Shown: piece after piece, positions 1-7,802 of the stretch | Layout: each line of letters begins with the position of its first letter | Numbering within the stretch: the stretch's first letter is position 1 | Assembly: GCF_001293685.1 (NCBI RefSeq) | Contig: NZ_BCAG01000004.1 | Location: 1-64,000 of the forward strand | Direction: 5' to 3' | DNA length: 64,000 nucleotides | DNA from: Desulfatitalea tepidiphila | GTDB taxonomy: Bacteria; Desulfobacterota; Desulfobacteria; Desulfobacterales; Desulfosarcinaceae | Translations under genes and position numbers: made by a program | Notes under the pieces: generated by a model | Seen by the model: the letters and a program-made list of their open reading frames with translations, nothing else | The model's database searches: none | Told to the model about the DNA's origin: nothing

Positions 1-391
1 AACTCCGCGTCGTGTTGCCCGCCCGGTGCCAAGGATTGCCTTGCTGACGATTTTCTCTGCGTTTCCGCTCGGCCGCCGTCTTCCTGGCATGACAGGAGCG
101 ACACAGGGACCTGGCATTGCTTTCATCCAGCCGGGCGCCGCCGTCCTTGATCTCCACCACATGATCGACAATATCCACGGGCGCCAGGTGCCCGGCAGCG
201 AGACAGTCTTCACAGAGCGGATGCTTCGACTTGTACCAGGTCCTAAACCGCTTCCATGCAGTGCTGTTATAGAATGGGTCGGTGACCTTCTCCGCTGCCG
301 GGGGTCGGTGCTCCCGGCAGTGCGATGAACCGGGTTCGGCCAGGTTGGGGCAGGGGAAGGCTGCACAGTATTTGCGTGGTTTATTTGCCAT
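1..391 (-). CDS. HNH endonuclease, C-terminus cut by window edge
   Basis: This minus-strand frame starts at ATG 391 and is still open at base 1, so the C-terminus is missing. The visible 130 residues carry a C-x2-C pair (CEDC), then a DHVVEIKDGG segment and a second pair (CRSCH) followed by Asn/Arg-rich residues, the usual order of an HNH nuclease of the phage type. In tailed phages such a gene commonly sits just upstream of the terminase genes, so terminase genes may follow beyond the left edge. Its start overlaps the preceding small ORF by 11 bases, indicating translational coupling. The family call is firm; the biological role is inferred. Confidence 0.85.
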   Translation of the reverse strand, partial: MANKPRKYCAAFPCPNLAEPGSSHCREHRPPAAEKVTDPFYNSTAWKRFRTWYKSKHPLCEDCLAAGHLAPVDIVDHVVEIKDGGARLDESNARSLCRSCHARKTAAERKRRENRQQGNPWHRAGNTTRS

Positions 392-542
392 CGATCACCA
401 TGTCATAAGCATCTTCGAGACTATCGAGGCGACGTTCAATTTCGTCCAACCTCTTTTTGATTTGATCCTTGAACAGCTTCTCAACGGTTTTCTTCACAAT
501 GTCCTTGATCTCTTCCTCACGCCATTCTTTTCGTGATCCCAT
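381..542 (-). CDS. Small charged coiled-coil protein (53 aa)
   Basis: This short ORF runs from ATG 542 to TAA at 381-383 and encodes 53 residues very rich in Lys, Glu, Arg and Asp. A heptad-like pattern (about residues 14-45) suggests a single amphipathic helix or coiled coil. It lies between a Cys-rich protein gene and the HNH nuclease gene, and its end overlaps the HNH start, which supports real translation. I do not recognise the family. Small charged proteins of this kind are common in phage early and pre-terminase regions. Confidence 0.55.
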   Translation of the reverse strand: MGSRKEWREEEIKDIVKKTVEKLFKDQIKKRLDEIERRLDSLEDAYDMVIDGK

Positions 543-562
543 GATAACTCCTTTCTTTACCC

Positions 563-889
563 TTAGGCAGCTATGCCCTCGGTTGCGTTAGGTGCTGAAA
601 CCTTGCAGTATCGGGATTGCTTTAACCGTTCGGCTATATTCCGGCGTTGCTCATCCGTCATTTGACGCGGCCTACTGGCATCATACAGTTGTTGATAGGT
701 GACAGGTCGGTCCAACCAGCAGGCCGTCCGCCGTCGTTGTATGGATCGTTGCTTACGAATCCATCGGTGCTGACCATAAACCCGAGATTTGCAGACAGGT
801 TCATCTGAATACCAAATGCGCTCATGTAGATCCGGGTCCAGGGGGCATAGCGGTGCATCGCATGTTTCGAATGAACGGCATCTATCCAT
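563..889 (-). CDS. Small Cys-rich phage-type hypothetical protein
   Basis: The frame is open to 919, but the ATG at 889 has a much better ribosome binding site (GAGGAGGT, 7 bases upstream), giving 108 aa. The N-terminus reads MDRCRSFETCDAPLCPLDP, with three cysteines in a compact pattern and a fourth near residue 33, suggesting a small metal-binding or disulfide knuckle. Similar N-termini (Cys-x-x-x-x-x-Cys-x-A-P-x-C-P-L-D) occur in uncharacterised proteins of prophages and anaerobic bacteria. The C-terminal half is basic (QRRRTACWLDR, RQMTDEQRRN). Function is unknown. Confidence 0.6.
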   Translation of the reverse strand: MDRCRSFETCDAPLCPLDPDLHERIWYSDEPVCKSRVYGQHRWIRKQRSIQRRRTACWLDRPVTYQQLYDASRPRQMTDEQRRNIAERLKQSRYCKVSAPNATEGIAA

Positions 890-902
890 GATGTCCACCT
901 CC

Positions 903-1124
903 TCAATTTGCGATTTCATGACGCAGGCACTCCTGAGCGAAACCGATCACCTGGTCACGGTCGATCCCGTCCCATCGCTCCCGAGTCTCCGCGGCTGCGA
1001 TATACCGCGCCAGCAGTTCGGCCCTCGGCAGGCGGGTCGGTCGATCGGGCTTGCCATGGCTGCCCAGGCCCTTCAGGAAATTAATTTCGATTCCAGTGGT
1101 CCAAGACGGTTGTTCGGTTTTCAT
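903..1124 (-). CDS. Hypothetical phage-type protein (73 aa)
   Basis: A 73-residue ORF whose ATG overlaps the stop of the upstream gene (ATGA at 1121-1124), so the two are translationally coupled. An AGGA lies about 10 bases upstream. The segment GIEINFLKGLGSHGK followed by a short helical region (RAELLARYIAAAETRERWDGI) resembles small uncharacterised proteins in prophages. No catalytic motif or membrane segment is visible, and I do not assign a function. Confidence 0.55.
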   Translation of the reverse strand: MKTEQPSWTTGIEINFLKGLGSHGKPDRPTRLPRAELLARYIAAAETRERWDGIDRDQVIGFAQECLRHEIAN

Positions 1125-1384
1125 GATGCGATCCTTTCAATTTGTTGGTTTCTCAGAATTTTGTGGAGTCCATCCTCGATGTTCCTGGTCGTGGCCTCGA
1201 TGCGCTCCAGGCGGTTCCGGGCATCAAGGTGAAGGTCTATTTCCGGGATCGACTCGCCATGAAGGACATGCCAGCCATGAGCAGATAGGTAGGTAATCAG
1301 CTTGCCGGCCATGGTGGCCGGGTCGGTGTCGGCCGTCTTGATGATGCCGGCGGTCATTGCCTCTAAAAGATCCAGATTCGTCAT
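1121..1384 (-). CDS. Hypothetical helical protein (87 aa)
   Basis: The open frame reaches 1486, but the start at 1384 is preceded by GGAAAGGAGC, so I use it (87 aa, beginning MTNLDLLEAM). The protein is acidic in the middle and ends with a predicted amphipathic helix rich in Arg, Glu and Ile (about residues 52-80). There is no recognisable domain. It is the first of the compact run of small genes (1121-1, minus) that leads to the HNH nuclease, separated from the replication-like gene by the repeat region. Confidence 0.5.
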   Translation of the reverse strand: MTNLDLLEAMTAGIIKTADTDPATMAGKLITYLSAHGWHVLHGESIPEIDLHLDARNRLERIEATTRNIEDGLHKILRNQQIERIAS

Positions 1385-1493
1385 TTTGGATGCTCCTTTC
1401 CGGGTCGTTTTGGGGTCCGGTCGGTTTCGGCCCTCTTTTTTCATGGTTTTCATGAGGTCGATGCGGGTGCCCCCCATGGTATACATGTTAATA

Positions 1494-1621
1494 CGCTCAA
1501 AACTGCACCCTTCCGGGTTTTCGAAAAGCCCGCCATTGCTGGCTTTTTGATTTTAAAGGGTTCACTTTCGGTACCCAAAAGGGTTCACTTTTGAGCGTGT
1601 ATAAGGGTTCACTTTTGAGCG
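1494..1621 (+). repeat. Iteron-like repeats, three direct copies plus one inverted
   Basis: The core AAGGGTTCACTTT occurs at 1556-1568, 1579-1591 and 1603-1615. The last two share the longer form AAGGGTTCACTTTTGAGCG (1579-1597, 1603-1621). Spacing is 23 and 24 bases, about two helical turns. A degenerate inverted copy (CGCTCAAAACTGCACCCTT) is at 1494-1512. The array lies immediately downstream of, and slightly overlaps, the winged-helix gene ending at 1609. Helically phased repeats beside such a gene suggest binding sites for a replication initiator or repressor; that role is inferred. Confidence 0.6.
1527..1549. terminator. Possible hairpin terminator within the repeat region
   Basis: The sequence contains AAAAGCC and GGCTTTTT separated by about 10 bases, forming a hairpin with T-rich flanks on either strand. 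It lies after the winged-helix gene (minus strand), so it could end that transcript. It is short and there is no experimental support. Confidence 0.35.
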
Positions 1622-2070
1622 CGAAAATTATCGGTGCCAGCATTTCGGGTGCCTTGGTATCCCCTTCGGATGTCTCGTTGACGTTGACGGAATATTTTGT
1701 GCTCGGTCCATCCGAGATAGTCTTCCACCAGTGCATAGATGGTCATGTCATGCTCGCCAGTGCCGCCAGCGTGTTTAATCTCGATGAATCCTTTGGCCAG
1801 CAGTTCATCAATGGCGCGGGGGATACTTGTCCGCGCCAAACCGAAGACCCCCTCCAATTTCGTGTACGGCATTTTGATACGATCCAGATCGACGTAACGG
1901 TCTGCCCGGAAACCTTGTTTCAGTGATTTTTTGAAGGCGGGGTTGATCTGCCTGGCGTCCAAGAGGGCCAAAAGCACCATGCGGCCATTTTTGGAGAGGG
2001 CTTGATAAGCGGCCGAATAAAATACTTTCCGTTCGATGTAGATGCCGCCCTCGGGGGTGTCGTTCTTCAT
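1609..2070 (-). CDS. Winged-helix replication-like DNA-binding protein
   Basis: A 153-residue protein with an N-terminal stretch typical of plasmid and phage replication or helix-turn-helix proteins (IERKVFYSAAYQALSKNGRMVLLALLDAR) and a winged-helix recognition region near residues 70-97 (YTKLEGVFGLARTSIPRAIDELLAKGFIEIKHAG). The last 25 residues are basic. Its ATG overlaps the stop of the AlpA-like gene (ATGA). The adjacent iteron-like repeats make a replication initiator or its regulator plausible, but no Rep catalytic motif is visible, so the role remains inferred. Confidence 0.6.
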   Translation of the reverse strand: MKNDTPEGGIYIERKVFYSAAYQALSKNGRMVLLALLDARQINPAFKKSLKQGFRADRYVDLDRIKMPYTKLEGVFGLARTSIPRAIDELLAKGFIEIKHAGGTGEHDMTIYALVEDYLGWTEHKIFRQRQRDIRRGYQGTRNAGTDNFRAQK

Positions 2071-2261
2071 GTGCTGTCCCGCCCCGGCAAACCGTCAAAC
2101 CATCGCCAAACCCGTTCCAGGTCGAACAGGTATTTCTTGCCCAATTTTTTATGAGGCAATGGATAGTCACGCCGCTTTATCAACTTGTAGATCTCGTGCT
2201 CGGACCAAGGAAATTCAGGTCTTGCCGCAAGACCTTTTATGTCCACGACCACCCGCGCCAT
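2067..2261 (-). CDS. AlpA/excisionase-like helix-turn-helix protein
   Basis: This 64-residue protein has the layout of small MerR-fold excisionases: a helix-turn-helix beginning FPWSEHEIYKLIKRRDYPLP, the K-L-G-K-K-Y-L-F strand pair of the wing, and a following helix (LERVWRWFDGL). The ATG at 2261 has GAGGA 10 bases upstream. It follows the Cro-like gene directly and overlaps the winged-helix gene. In integrative elements such proteins direct excision or activate integrase or early genes; no integrase is inside this window. Confidence 0.65.
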   Translation of the reverse strand: MARVVVDIKGLAARPEFPWSEHEIYKLIKRRDYPLPHKKLGKKYLFDLERVWRWFDGLPGRDST

Positions 2262-2444
2262 TTAGAATATTTCCTCGCGGTCGCACTGGAGCATTTCGGC
2301 CCATAGTACTTGCTTGTCTTCCGGCAGGGTCCGCCGGCCTCTGACCACCCTGGAGACGGCTGCGTCATCGGTGCCGATCTTCTGCGCAAAGTCGGCTTGC
2401 GTTCCGAAATGCTCGATGATCTTAAGTTTCAATTTGATGTTCAT
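2262..2444 (-). CDS. Cro/CI-type helix-turn-helix regulator
   Basis: A 60-residue protein that is essentially one helix-turn-helix domain: FGTQADFAQKIGTDDAAVSRVVRGRRTLP, with the classic Q-x-x-x-A-x-x-x-x-x-x-x-x-x-S-R-x-x-x-G spacing. The frame opens earlier at 2465, but the ATG at 2444 has AGGGG seven bases upstream and is preferred. An operator-like inverted repeat (2466-2483) lies just upstream. It is probably a repressor or Cro-like switch of the element. Confidence 0.75.
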   Translation of the reverse strand: MNIKLKLKIIEHFGTQADFAQKIGTDDAAVSRVVRGRRTLPEDKQVLWAEMLQCDREEIF

Positions 2445-2465
2445 GATGCGCCCCTTTTTTGTCAT

Positions 2466-2485
2466 TTGTCACTGCTTACTGACTT
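2466..2485. promoter_or_regulatory. Operator-like inverted repeat upstream of Cro-like gene
   Basis: TTGTCA-CTGCTTAC-TGAC forms an inverted half-site pair with an 8-base spacer. It shares half-sites and spacer length with the site at 3081-3102 in front of the MerR-like gene. Two matched sites in front of two regulators suggest one protein binds both. Confidence 0.5.
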
Positions 2486-2502
2486 CTAATGCTTAAAAAA
2501 AT

Positions 2503-3078
2503 TTACCGGCCGCTGCTAAAAGTTATATTGTGCTTGGCCATGGCCTTGTTGCGGATGTCGCCAAGCCTCAAGATCGTGAAACCAGATACATTGTTATCCA
2601 AGATCCAATCATTGAGTTTTGAATGAAACCCTTCAACATTACCAGTCCCGACCTCAAAATCTTCACTTTCGTCCCATTCTCCACTCTTTATACGGCCCGC
2701 CGCATAAAATTCGATGAAGGACCATTCCGCCCCATTTTCAATATTCTCAACACTTTTGATCTCATAACAATGCAGATAATCATAGAAGTGCCCAAACTGC
2801 GGATTAAGAAGGGTGTCCTTATGTTTTTCACTTAGCCGACCTATTATCCCAAGAATAACTAAAAGTGGCAAACCCATGTCGGCACTCATAAAATCGATCA
2901 TCGCAAACTGTATTAGGTTTTTGTGCGAATAAAGTCGGATATGGCCCTTACCTCGGGCAGGGGCCACTTCCGGTTCGACCAGCTTTATGTCTGTCCAATG
3001 CTTAACGGTCCGAACCGGCCGCCCTATGTGCTCGGCGATCTCTTGCTTCGTGAATTGTCCTGGTGTTTTTGGCTTCAT
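2503..3078 (-). CDS. MerR-like DNA-binding regulator
   Basis: A 191-residue protein with an N-terminal MerR-type winged helix: FTKQEIAEHIGRPVRTVKHWTDIKLVEPEVAPARGKGHIRLYSHKNL (about residues 9-55). The remainder has no recognised ligand domain; a hydrophobic stretch (GLPLLVILGIIGRLSE) is probably a buried helix. It faces the same way as the Cro-like, AlpA-like and winged-helix genes. An inverted repeat sits directly before its start codon, consistent with autoregulation. Its AT-rich sequence differs from the GC-rich chromosome to the right. Confidence 0.65.
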   Translation of the reverse strand: MKPKTPGQFTKQEIAEHIGRPVRTVKHWTDIKLVEPEVAPARGKGHIRLYSHKNLIQFAMIDFMSADMGLPLLVILGIIGRLSEKHKDTLLNPQFGHFYDYLHCYEIKSVENIENGAEWSFIEFYAAGRIKSGEWDESEDFEVGTGNVEGFHSKLNDWILDNNVSGFTILRLGDIRNKAMAKHNITFSSGR

Positions 3079-3080
3079 AA

Positions 3081-3102
3081 GTTGTCACCTATCACTGACA
3101 AC
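3081..3102. promoter_or_regulatory. Operator-like inverted repeat upstream of MerR-like gene
   Basis: GTTGTCA-CCTATCAC-TGACAAC is a perfect 7+7 inverted repeat with an 8-base spacer, two bases upstream of the MerR-like start codon. The same half-sites and spacer length occur at 2466-2485. Confidence 0.6.
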
Positions 3103-3235
3103 AAAGTGTGTCAACAAATTTTTTAGACCCTCTGCGGTACCTAAGGACCTGGCCATCTGGATCAAAAAATCTGGCAGATTTCTGCCATACGACCAGAAAA
3201 AAACGGCTAAAAACGGCTAATATTGACAATTTTGT

Positions 3236-3270
3236 AAAAAAAGAGGGGTTAACCGTATTGGCTAACCCCT
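3236..3270 (-). terminator. Rho-independent terminator of tRNA-Leu
   Basis: On the minus strand, about 10 bases after the tRNA CCA end, a GGGGTTAGCC/GGTTAACCCC stem with a five-base loop is followed by TCTTTTTTT. This is a strong intrinsic terminator for the tRNA transcript and also separates it from the mobile element. Confidence 0.85.
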
Positions 3271-3279
3271 TGATTTTTA

Positions 3280-3366
3280 TGGTGCCGGAGGTCGGAATCG
3301 AACCGACAAGGGCTTGCGCCCGGCGGATTTTGAGTCCGCTGCGTTTACCTATTTCACCACTCCGGC
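3280..3366 (-). tRNA. tRNA-Leu, anticodon CAA
   Basis: An 87-base class II tRNA. The acceptor strand GCCGGAG (3366 inward) pairs with CTCCGGC before an encoded CCA at 3280-3282. The anticodon arm is CGGACTCAAAATCCG with anticodon CAA, followed by a long variable arm (GGGCGCAAGCCC) and T-arm GTCGGTTCGATTCCGAC. Its 3' end faces the mobile-type region at 1-3.1 kb, the usual arrangement when an element has integrated at a tRNA 3' end. Confidence 0.97.
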
Positions 3367-3500
3367 ATGAAAGCGGCTATATATTGAAAAGTGGCCGGGT
3401 TGTCAATGCTCTTGACGGCGCTTTGGCGTCAAGCCTCCAATTCCGTTTGAAAAAGTCGCTTGAACAGATCGGATCTGAAAGGGTTGAGACAAGGCGCCGG

Positions 3501-4157
3501 TCAACCGCCAACGATCTGCGTGAAGGCCGCCAGGACATGCTCACCGGCCACCGCCCCTTCCCTTAGAATGACCGGCACCGTGGCGGTCACATCCACGACG
3601 GTCGAGCCGGGGCCGCCGGCCAGTGGTCCGGCATTCAGCACCAGGTCCGCAGCCTCCAATACGGACGGGTCGATCTCTTCCACGGCAGCACATCCCGGCG
3701 CGCCGGAGCGATTGGCGCTGGTGCCGGTCAGCGGGCAACCTGCGGCGCCCACCAGGGCCGCGGCCACGGGGTGGCGTACCCGGCGCACGCCGATGGTGCC
3801 GCTGCCGCTGGTGAGGATCGGGGACAAGCCGGGGTGGGCCGGCACCACGAAGGTGACGCCGCCCGGCCAGAAGCGGGATATCAGCTGGAGGACCGGGGAA
3901 GCGATTTCGCCGGCCACTTGATCGAGCATCTCCATGCGGTCGATGAGCACCAGAATGGGTTTGCCGGGATCACGGCCCTTGATGCGGAAGATGCGCGCCA
4001 GGGCTTCCGGCTTGCCGGCATCGGCGGCCAGGCCGTACAAGCCGGTGGTGGGGATGATCACGACGCCGCCCTGTCGGATGAGCCCGGCGGCCCGCTCGAT
4101 GGTGTCGCGGGCCGGCTGCCGGGCATCCACGGCAATGATGTTACCGGTAGGCTTCAA
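3501..4157 (-). CDS. tsaC: Threonylcarbamoyl-AMP synthase (Sua5/YrdC/YwlC family)
   Basis: The enzyme forms threonylcarbamoyl-AMP from Thr, bicarbonate and ATP for the t6A37 modification of ANN-decoding tRNAs. The sequence has the family core: [18 protein letters not shown], the [13 protein letters not shown] segment, the FWPGGVTFV strand, and GTSANRSG near the C-terminus, at about 210 aa. The start is uncertain because there is no ATG near the family N-terminus ([10 protein letters not shown]). I use TTG 4157, which has AAGG upstream and overlaps the PurDE gene by 17 bases; GTG 4130 is the alternative. It is probably cotranscribed with the purine gene. Confidence 0.85.
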   Translation of the reverse strand: MKPTGNIIAVDARQPARDTIERAAGLIRQGGVVIIPTTGLYGLAADAGKPEALARIFRIKGRDPGKPILVLIDRMEMLDQVAGEIASPVLQLISRFWPGGVTFVVPAHPGLSPILTSGSGTIGVRRVRHPVAAALVGAAGCPLTGTSANRSGAPGCAAVEEIDPSVLEAADLVLNAGPLAGGPGSTVVDVTATVPVILREGAVAGEHVLAAFTQIVGG

Positions 4158-5913
4158 GGCGTTTGGCCTTGCGCTCGACCTCGTCGGCCATCTCCTGCTT
4201 AAACCGGCCCAGCAGGGCGGCCAGTTGGGGATCGGCCAGGGCCAGAATCTGGACGGCCAGGATGCCGGCGTTGCGGGCGCCAGGCTTGCCCACGGCCACG
4301 GTGGCCACCGGGATGCCGGGGGGCATCTGCACGGTGGAGAGCAGGGCGTCGAGGCCTTGCAGGCTCGATGAGTCGATGGGCACGCCGATGACCGGGAGCG
4401 AGGTCTGGGCCGCCATAGCCCCGGCCAGATGGGCCGCATGGCCCGCGCCGGCGATGATCACCTTGATGCCGCGCTCGGCCGCCGTGGCGGCGAAGCGGGC
4501 GGCCCGCTCGGGCGTGCGGTGGGCCGAGGCCACGGTCATTTCAAAGGGCACGCCGAACTTTTTCAACATGGCCACGGCCCCTTCCATGACGGAGAGGTCC
4601 GAGTCGCTGCCCATGACGATGCCCACCTGTGGCTTGACCTGGAACCGCTTCAGGGCCTTGAGGCCGATATCCTTGCGATAGTGGACATCTTTCCAACTGA
4701 TCTTGGCCACGGCCTGGTAAGCTTTCTGGATGGCCTTTTCGACATTGTCGCCCAGGGCGGTGACGCCCAGGACCCGTCCGCCGTTGGCCACGATAGCGCC
4801 GTCCCTGGCGGCGGTGCCGGCATGGAACACGGTGACGTCTTTCATGCGCTTGACCTGGTCCAGGCCGCTGATGGAGTGGCCTTTTTTATAGCTGCCCGGA
4901 TAGCCGCCGGCGGCCATGACCACGCACACCGTGGCGCGCGGGTCGATGTCGAGGCGGCACTGATCCAGGCGGCCGTCGATGATGGCCTCCATGATGGGCA
5001 CCAGGTCGCTCTTGAGGCGCATGAGCAACGGCTGGGCCTCGGGATCGCCGAAGCGGCCGTTGAATTCGAGCACCTTGATGCGGTCGCGGTCGATCATCAA
5101 GCCGGCGTAGAGCACGCCCTTGTAAGGCCGGCCCTCGGCCGCCATGCCGCGCACCGTGGGCAGCATGATCTCTTTGATCACCTTGTCGTGCAGGAACTGA
5201 TCGACCACGGGGGCCGGCGAATAGGCGCCCATGCCGCCGGTGTTGGGCCCCTTGTCGTCGTCGAAGACCGGCTTGTGATCCTGGGAGGTGGGCAGGGGCA
5301 GGACGGTCTTGCCGTCGGTGAAGGCCAGGAAGGAGGCCTCTTCGCCCACCAGGCACTCTTCCACCACCACCTGGCGGCCGGCGTCGCCAAAGGCCTTGTC
5401 CACCATGATCTGCTTGAGTCCGGAGATGGCCTTGGCCACGGTGTCGCAGACGATGACGCCCTTGCCGGCGGCCAGGCCGTCGGCCTTCACGACGATGGGC
5501 GCACCCACCTTTTTGACATAGGCCTCGGCCTGTTTATAGCTGCTGAAGGTAGCACCCTGGGCCGTGGGTACGCCGTACTTGTTCATGATGTACTTGGCAA
5601 AGGATTTGCTCGCCTCGATGGCCGCCGCCTTCTGGCTGGCGCCGAAGATGCGCAGGCCCGCCTCTTCGAACCGATCCACGATGCCCATGGACAATGGGCC
5701 TTCAGGGCCCACGACGGTCAGATCGATCGTGTTCTGACGCGCGAAAGCCAGCAACTGGTCCACGTCCTCTGCGCCGATGGGCACACACTCGGCCAGTTCG
5801 GCGATGCCCGCGTTGCCCGGCGCGCAGTAGATCTTTTTGACCAACGGGCTCTGACTGATTTTCCAAACCATGGCGTGTTCGCGACCGCCGCCGCCGACCA
5901 CCAGTACGTTCAT
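4141..5913 (-). CDS. purDE: PurD-PurE fusion: GAR synthetase / N5-CAIR mutase
   Basis: One uninterrupted 590-residue frame joins two purine enzymes. Residues 1 to about 425 are PurD (phosphoribosylamine-glycine ligase): GGGGREHA nucleotide-binding loop, ATP-grasp segment with [15 protein letters not shown], and [12 protein letters not shown]. Residues from about 427 to 590 are a class I Pur[19 protein letters not shown], and the [15 protein letters not shown] region. The linker is only a few residues ([13 protein letters not shown]) and has no stop or evident internal start, so the polypeptide is fused. The two enzymes act at non-consecutive steps of IMP synthesis. Both halves look intact. 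Confidence 0.93.
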   Translation of the reverse strand: MNVLVVGGGGREHAMVWKISQSPLVKKIYCAPGNAGIAELAECVPIGAEDVDQLLAFARQNTIDLTVVGPEGPLSMGIVDRFEEAGLRIFGASQKAAAIEASKSFAKYIMNKYGVPTAQGATFSSYKQAEAYVKKVGAPIVVKADGLAAGKGVIVCDTVAKAISGLKQIMVDKAFGDAGRQVVVEECLVGEEASFLAFTDGKTVLPLPTSQDHKPVFDDDKGPNTGGMGAYSPAPVVDQFLHDKVIKEIMLPTVRGMAAEGRPYKGVLYAGLMIDRDRIKVLEFNGRFGDPEAQPLLMRLKSDLVPIMEAIIDGRLDQCRLDIDPRATVCVVMAAGGYPGSYKKGHSISGLDQVKRMKDVTVFHAGTAARDGAIVANGGRVLGVTALGDNVEKAIQKAYQAVAKISWKDVHYRKDIGLKALKRFQVKPQVGIVMGSDSDLSVMEGAVAMLKKFGVPFEMTVASAHRTPERAARFAATAAERGIKVIIAGAGHAAHLAGAMAAQTSLPVIGVPIDSSSLQGLDALLSTVQMPPGIPVATVAVGKPGARNAGILAVQILALADPQLAALLGRFKQEMADEVERKAKRLEAYR

Positions 5914-6084
5914 CGTTACCTCCCCTTATGCTGTTCGGATATGGATTAATGCTCTTTGTCGTTCAATTCAGATGTTCGAGATGCCATCCGGGCGGCCGTA
6001 CAGCCCACCCCCTACACTGCCTGTTTGGATGACCTGCTTGAATTGTCAACCAACTGCGCAGAAACGGGATTTACACCCGCCCCT

Positions 6085-6834
6085 TCATGATCCGGATTCC
6101 GCCAGGGCCATCAGCCGGGCCTGTTTCAATTCGGTGAGTTCGGCCCCGGAGATGGCGGCACCCCGCAAGCCGCCGCTCAGGCTCACTTCGGACAGGTAGG
6201 TGGCGCCGTCGCTGGTGATCACCAGGTCGATATGGGCAAAGGGCATTTCGGCCCGATCCATGATCTGCCGGCAAAGCGCTTTCTGCGAGAGGTCGAGCGT
6301 ATAGGGCCGGCTCTCGCCCCCGGCGGCCAGGTTCTTGCGGAAGCCGATGGGATTGCAGCGCGCATAGGCTTCCCAGTAATCCCCCACCGCGATGATGCGG
6401 AGGTCGGTTTCGACCTGCAGAAACGGCTGCAACACGAACGGATAGTGGTGACCGTCGAGACTCAGGCAGTTGTAAAGGGTTTCCAGCTGGTCCCACTTGC
6501 GCACCCCGTGCCCGCAGTGCTGGCGTTCAGCCTTGGTGACGGCCGCACCAATCCCTTTGCGTTCATAATCGGTGACGGCATCGAGCAGGGTCTTGCGACG
6601 ATCGATCACGCGGGTCTCGGGTGCCATCCACGGTTTCAGAATCAGGGCCTGGGCCGTTTTCGAGGCGCTGACCATCTGGGCGCCGGCCGACGGCAGCAAA
6701 CGCACCCCGCGGGCCATGAGATCGATGAGCATCGCCGGTTTCAGATAGGTCGGCGGCACCTGGCCGATAAACAGGTCGCCGGGGCCGAGGTCATGGAACG
6801 CCTGGGTCAACTGGCTGAATCGGTGAATGATCAT
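6085..6834 (-). CDS. RimK-like ATP-grasp ligase
   Basis: A 249-residue ATP-grasp protein. Near the C-terminus it has the conserved NPIGFRKNLAAGGESRPY loop (compare F-R-x-N-x-x-x-G-G in RimK and glutathione synthetases) and a metal-binding end strand, HIDLVITSDGATYLSEVSLSGG. The N-terminal pre-ATP-grasp domain is short. It ends six bases before the D-Ala-D-Ala ligase gene's stop region on the same strand, with ddl upstream, so the two ATP-grasp enzymes are probably cotranscribed. A role in attaching an amino acid to a peptide or small acceptor is likely, but the substrate cannot be read from the sequence. Confidence 0.75.
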   Translation of the reverse strand: MIIHRFSQLTQAFHDLGPGDLFIGQVPPTYLKPAMLIDLMARGVRLLPSAGAQMVSASKTAQALILKPWMAPETRVIDRRKTLLDAVTDYERKGIGAAVTKAERQHCGHGVRKWDQLETLYNCLSLDGHHYPFVLQPFLQVETDLRIIAVGDYWEAYARCNPIGFRKNLAAGGESRPYTLDLSQKALCRQIMDRAEMPFAHIDLVITSDGATYLSEVSLSGGLRGAAISGAELTELKQARLMALAESGS

Positions 6835-6840
6835 CTTCGG

Positions 6841-7779
6841 TTATCGATTGCGATGGGCTTGAATGCCCAGTTCGATCAACCGGTCGAGCAACTGGCCGAA
6901 GGAAATGCCCGCCGTCTGGGCCGCCTGGGGGAACAGGCTGGTGCGGGTCATACCAGGGATCGTATTGGTTTCCAAGACAAAAAAGTCATCGCCGCGCAGC
7001 ATCATGTCGGTGCGGCTGTATCCTTTGCAGAACAGGGCCAGATGGGCCCGGCAGGCGTAATCCTGGGCCTTGGCCGTCAGCTCGGCGCTGATGCGGGCCG
7101 GACAGATCTCCTGGCTCGCGCCGGCAGTGTACTTGGCCTCGTAATTGAAAAAGGGGTGGCTCGGGTCGGGAATGATTTCGATCAGGGGCAGGGCCTCGGG
7201 TTCATCGTTGCCCAGAACGCTCGCGGTGATCTCGATGCCGTCGATATAGGCCTCGATCAGGGCGGTGGCATCCTCGTCGAGCGCCTTGGCGATGGCCGGC
7301 GCCAGCTCCCCGGCATGGCGAACGATGCTCATGCCGATGCTCGATCCGCCTACCACCGGTTTGACCACCAGGGGCAGCCCGAGTCGCGTCACCAGGCGGT
7401 CGCTCTCCACGGGATCGCTGCGCCGCACCACCGCGTAGGGGGCCACGGGTATGCCGTTGCGTTCGTAGATCTCCTTGGCCGCCAGCTTGTTCATGCTCAA
7501 GGCGCTGCCCAGAACGCCGGAACCCTGGTAGGGGATGTCGAGCAGTTCCAGCATGCCCTGGACCGTGCCGTCCTCACCATAGGGACCGTGCAGGATGATC
7601 AGGGCGGCGTCGATCCGACCCGCATCGGCGACGAGTCGGGCCAGATCGGTTTTGGGATCGTAGCGCTCGACATCGTACTTGGCCTTATCCAGTGCCTGAA
7701 AGACCTGTTCGCCGCTCTTCAGCGACACCTCCCGCTCCGACGAAATGCCGCCGCTGAGCAATGCGATGGTTTTTTTCAT
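6841..7779 (-). CDS. ddl: D-alanine-D-alanine ligase
   Basis: This enzyme makes the D-Ala-D-Ala dipeptide for peptidoglycan. The 312 residues match the family length. The N-terminus KKTIALLSGGISSEREVSLKSG, HGPYGEDGTVQGMLELLDIPYQG, the SSIGMS glycine-loop region, and C-terminal DMMLRGDDFFVLETNTIPGMTRTSLFP are characteristic. EVNT-type metal ligands appear as E-T-N-T. The HGPYGEDG motif replaces the more usual H-G-x-x-G-E-D-G with one substitution. A cytoplasmic ATP-dependent ligase upstream of another ATP-grasp gene on the same strand. Confidence 0.93.
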   Translation of the reverse strand: MKKTIALLSGGISSEREVSLKSGEQVFQALDKAKYDVERYDPKTDLARLVADAGRIDAALIILHGPYGEDGTVQGMLELLDIPYQGSGVLGSALSMNKLAAKEIYERNGIPVAPYAVVRRSDPVESDRLVTRLGLPLVVKPVVGGSSIGMSIVRHAGELAPAIAKALDEDATALIEAYIDGIEITASVLGNDEPEALPLIEIIPDPSHPFFNYEAKYTAGASQEICPARISAELTAKAQDYACRAHLALFCKGYSRTDMMLRGDDFFVLETNTIPGMTRTSLFPQAAQTAGISFGQLLDRLIELGIQAHRNR

Positions 7780-7802
7780 GTGGCTGTCTCCTCTTGGGCG
7801 AA

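Noticed and set aside
4429-5949. Long plus-strand open frame of 506 codons opposite purDE
   Set aside because: It is the antisense shadow of a clear PurD-PurE gene in GC-rich DNA, with His/Gly/Asp-rich low-complexity translation.
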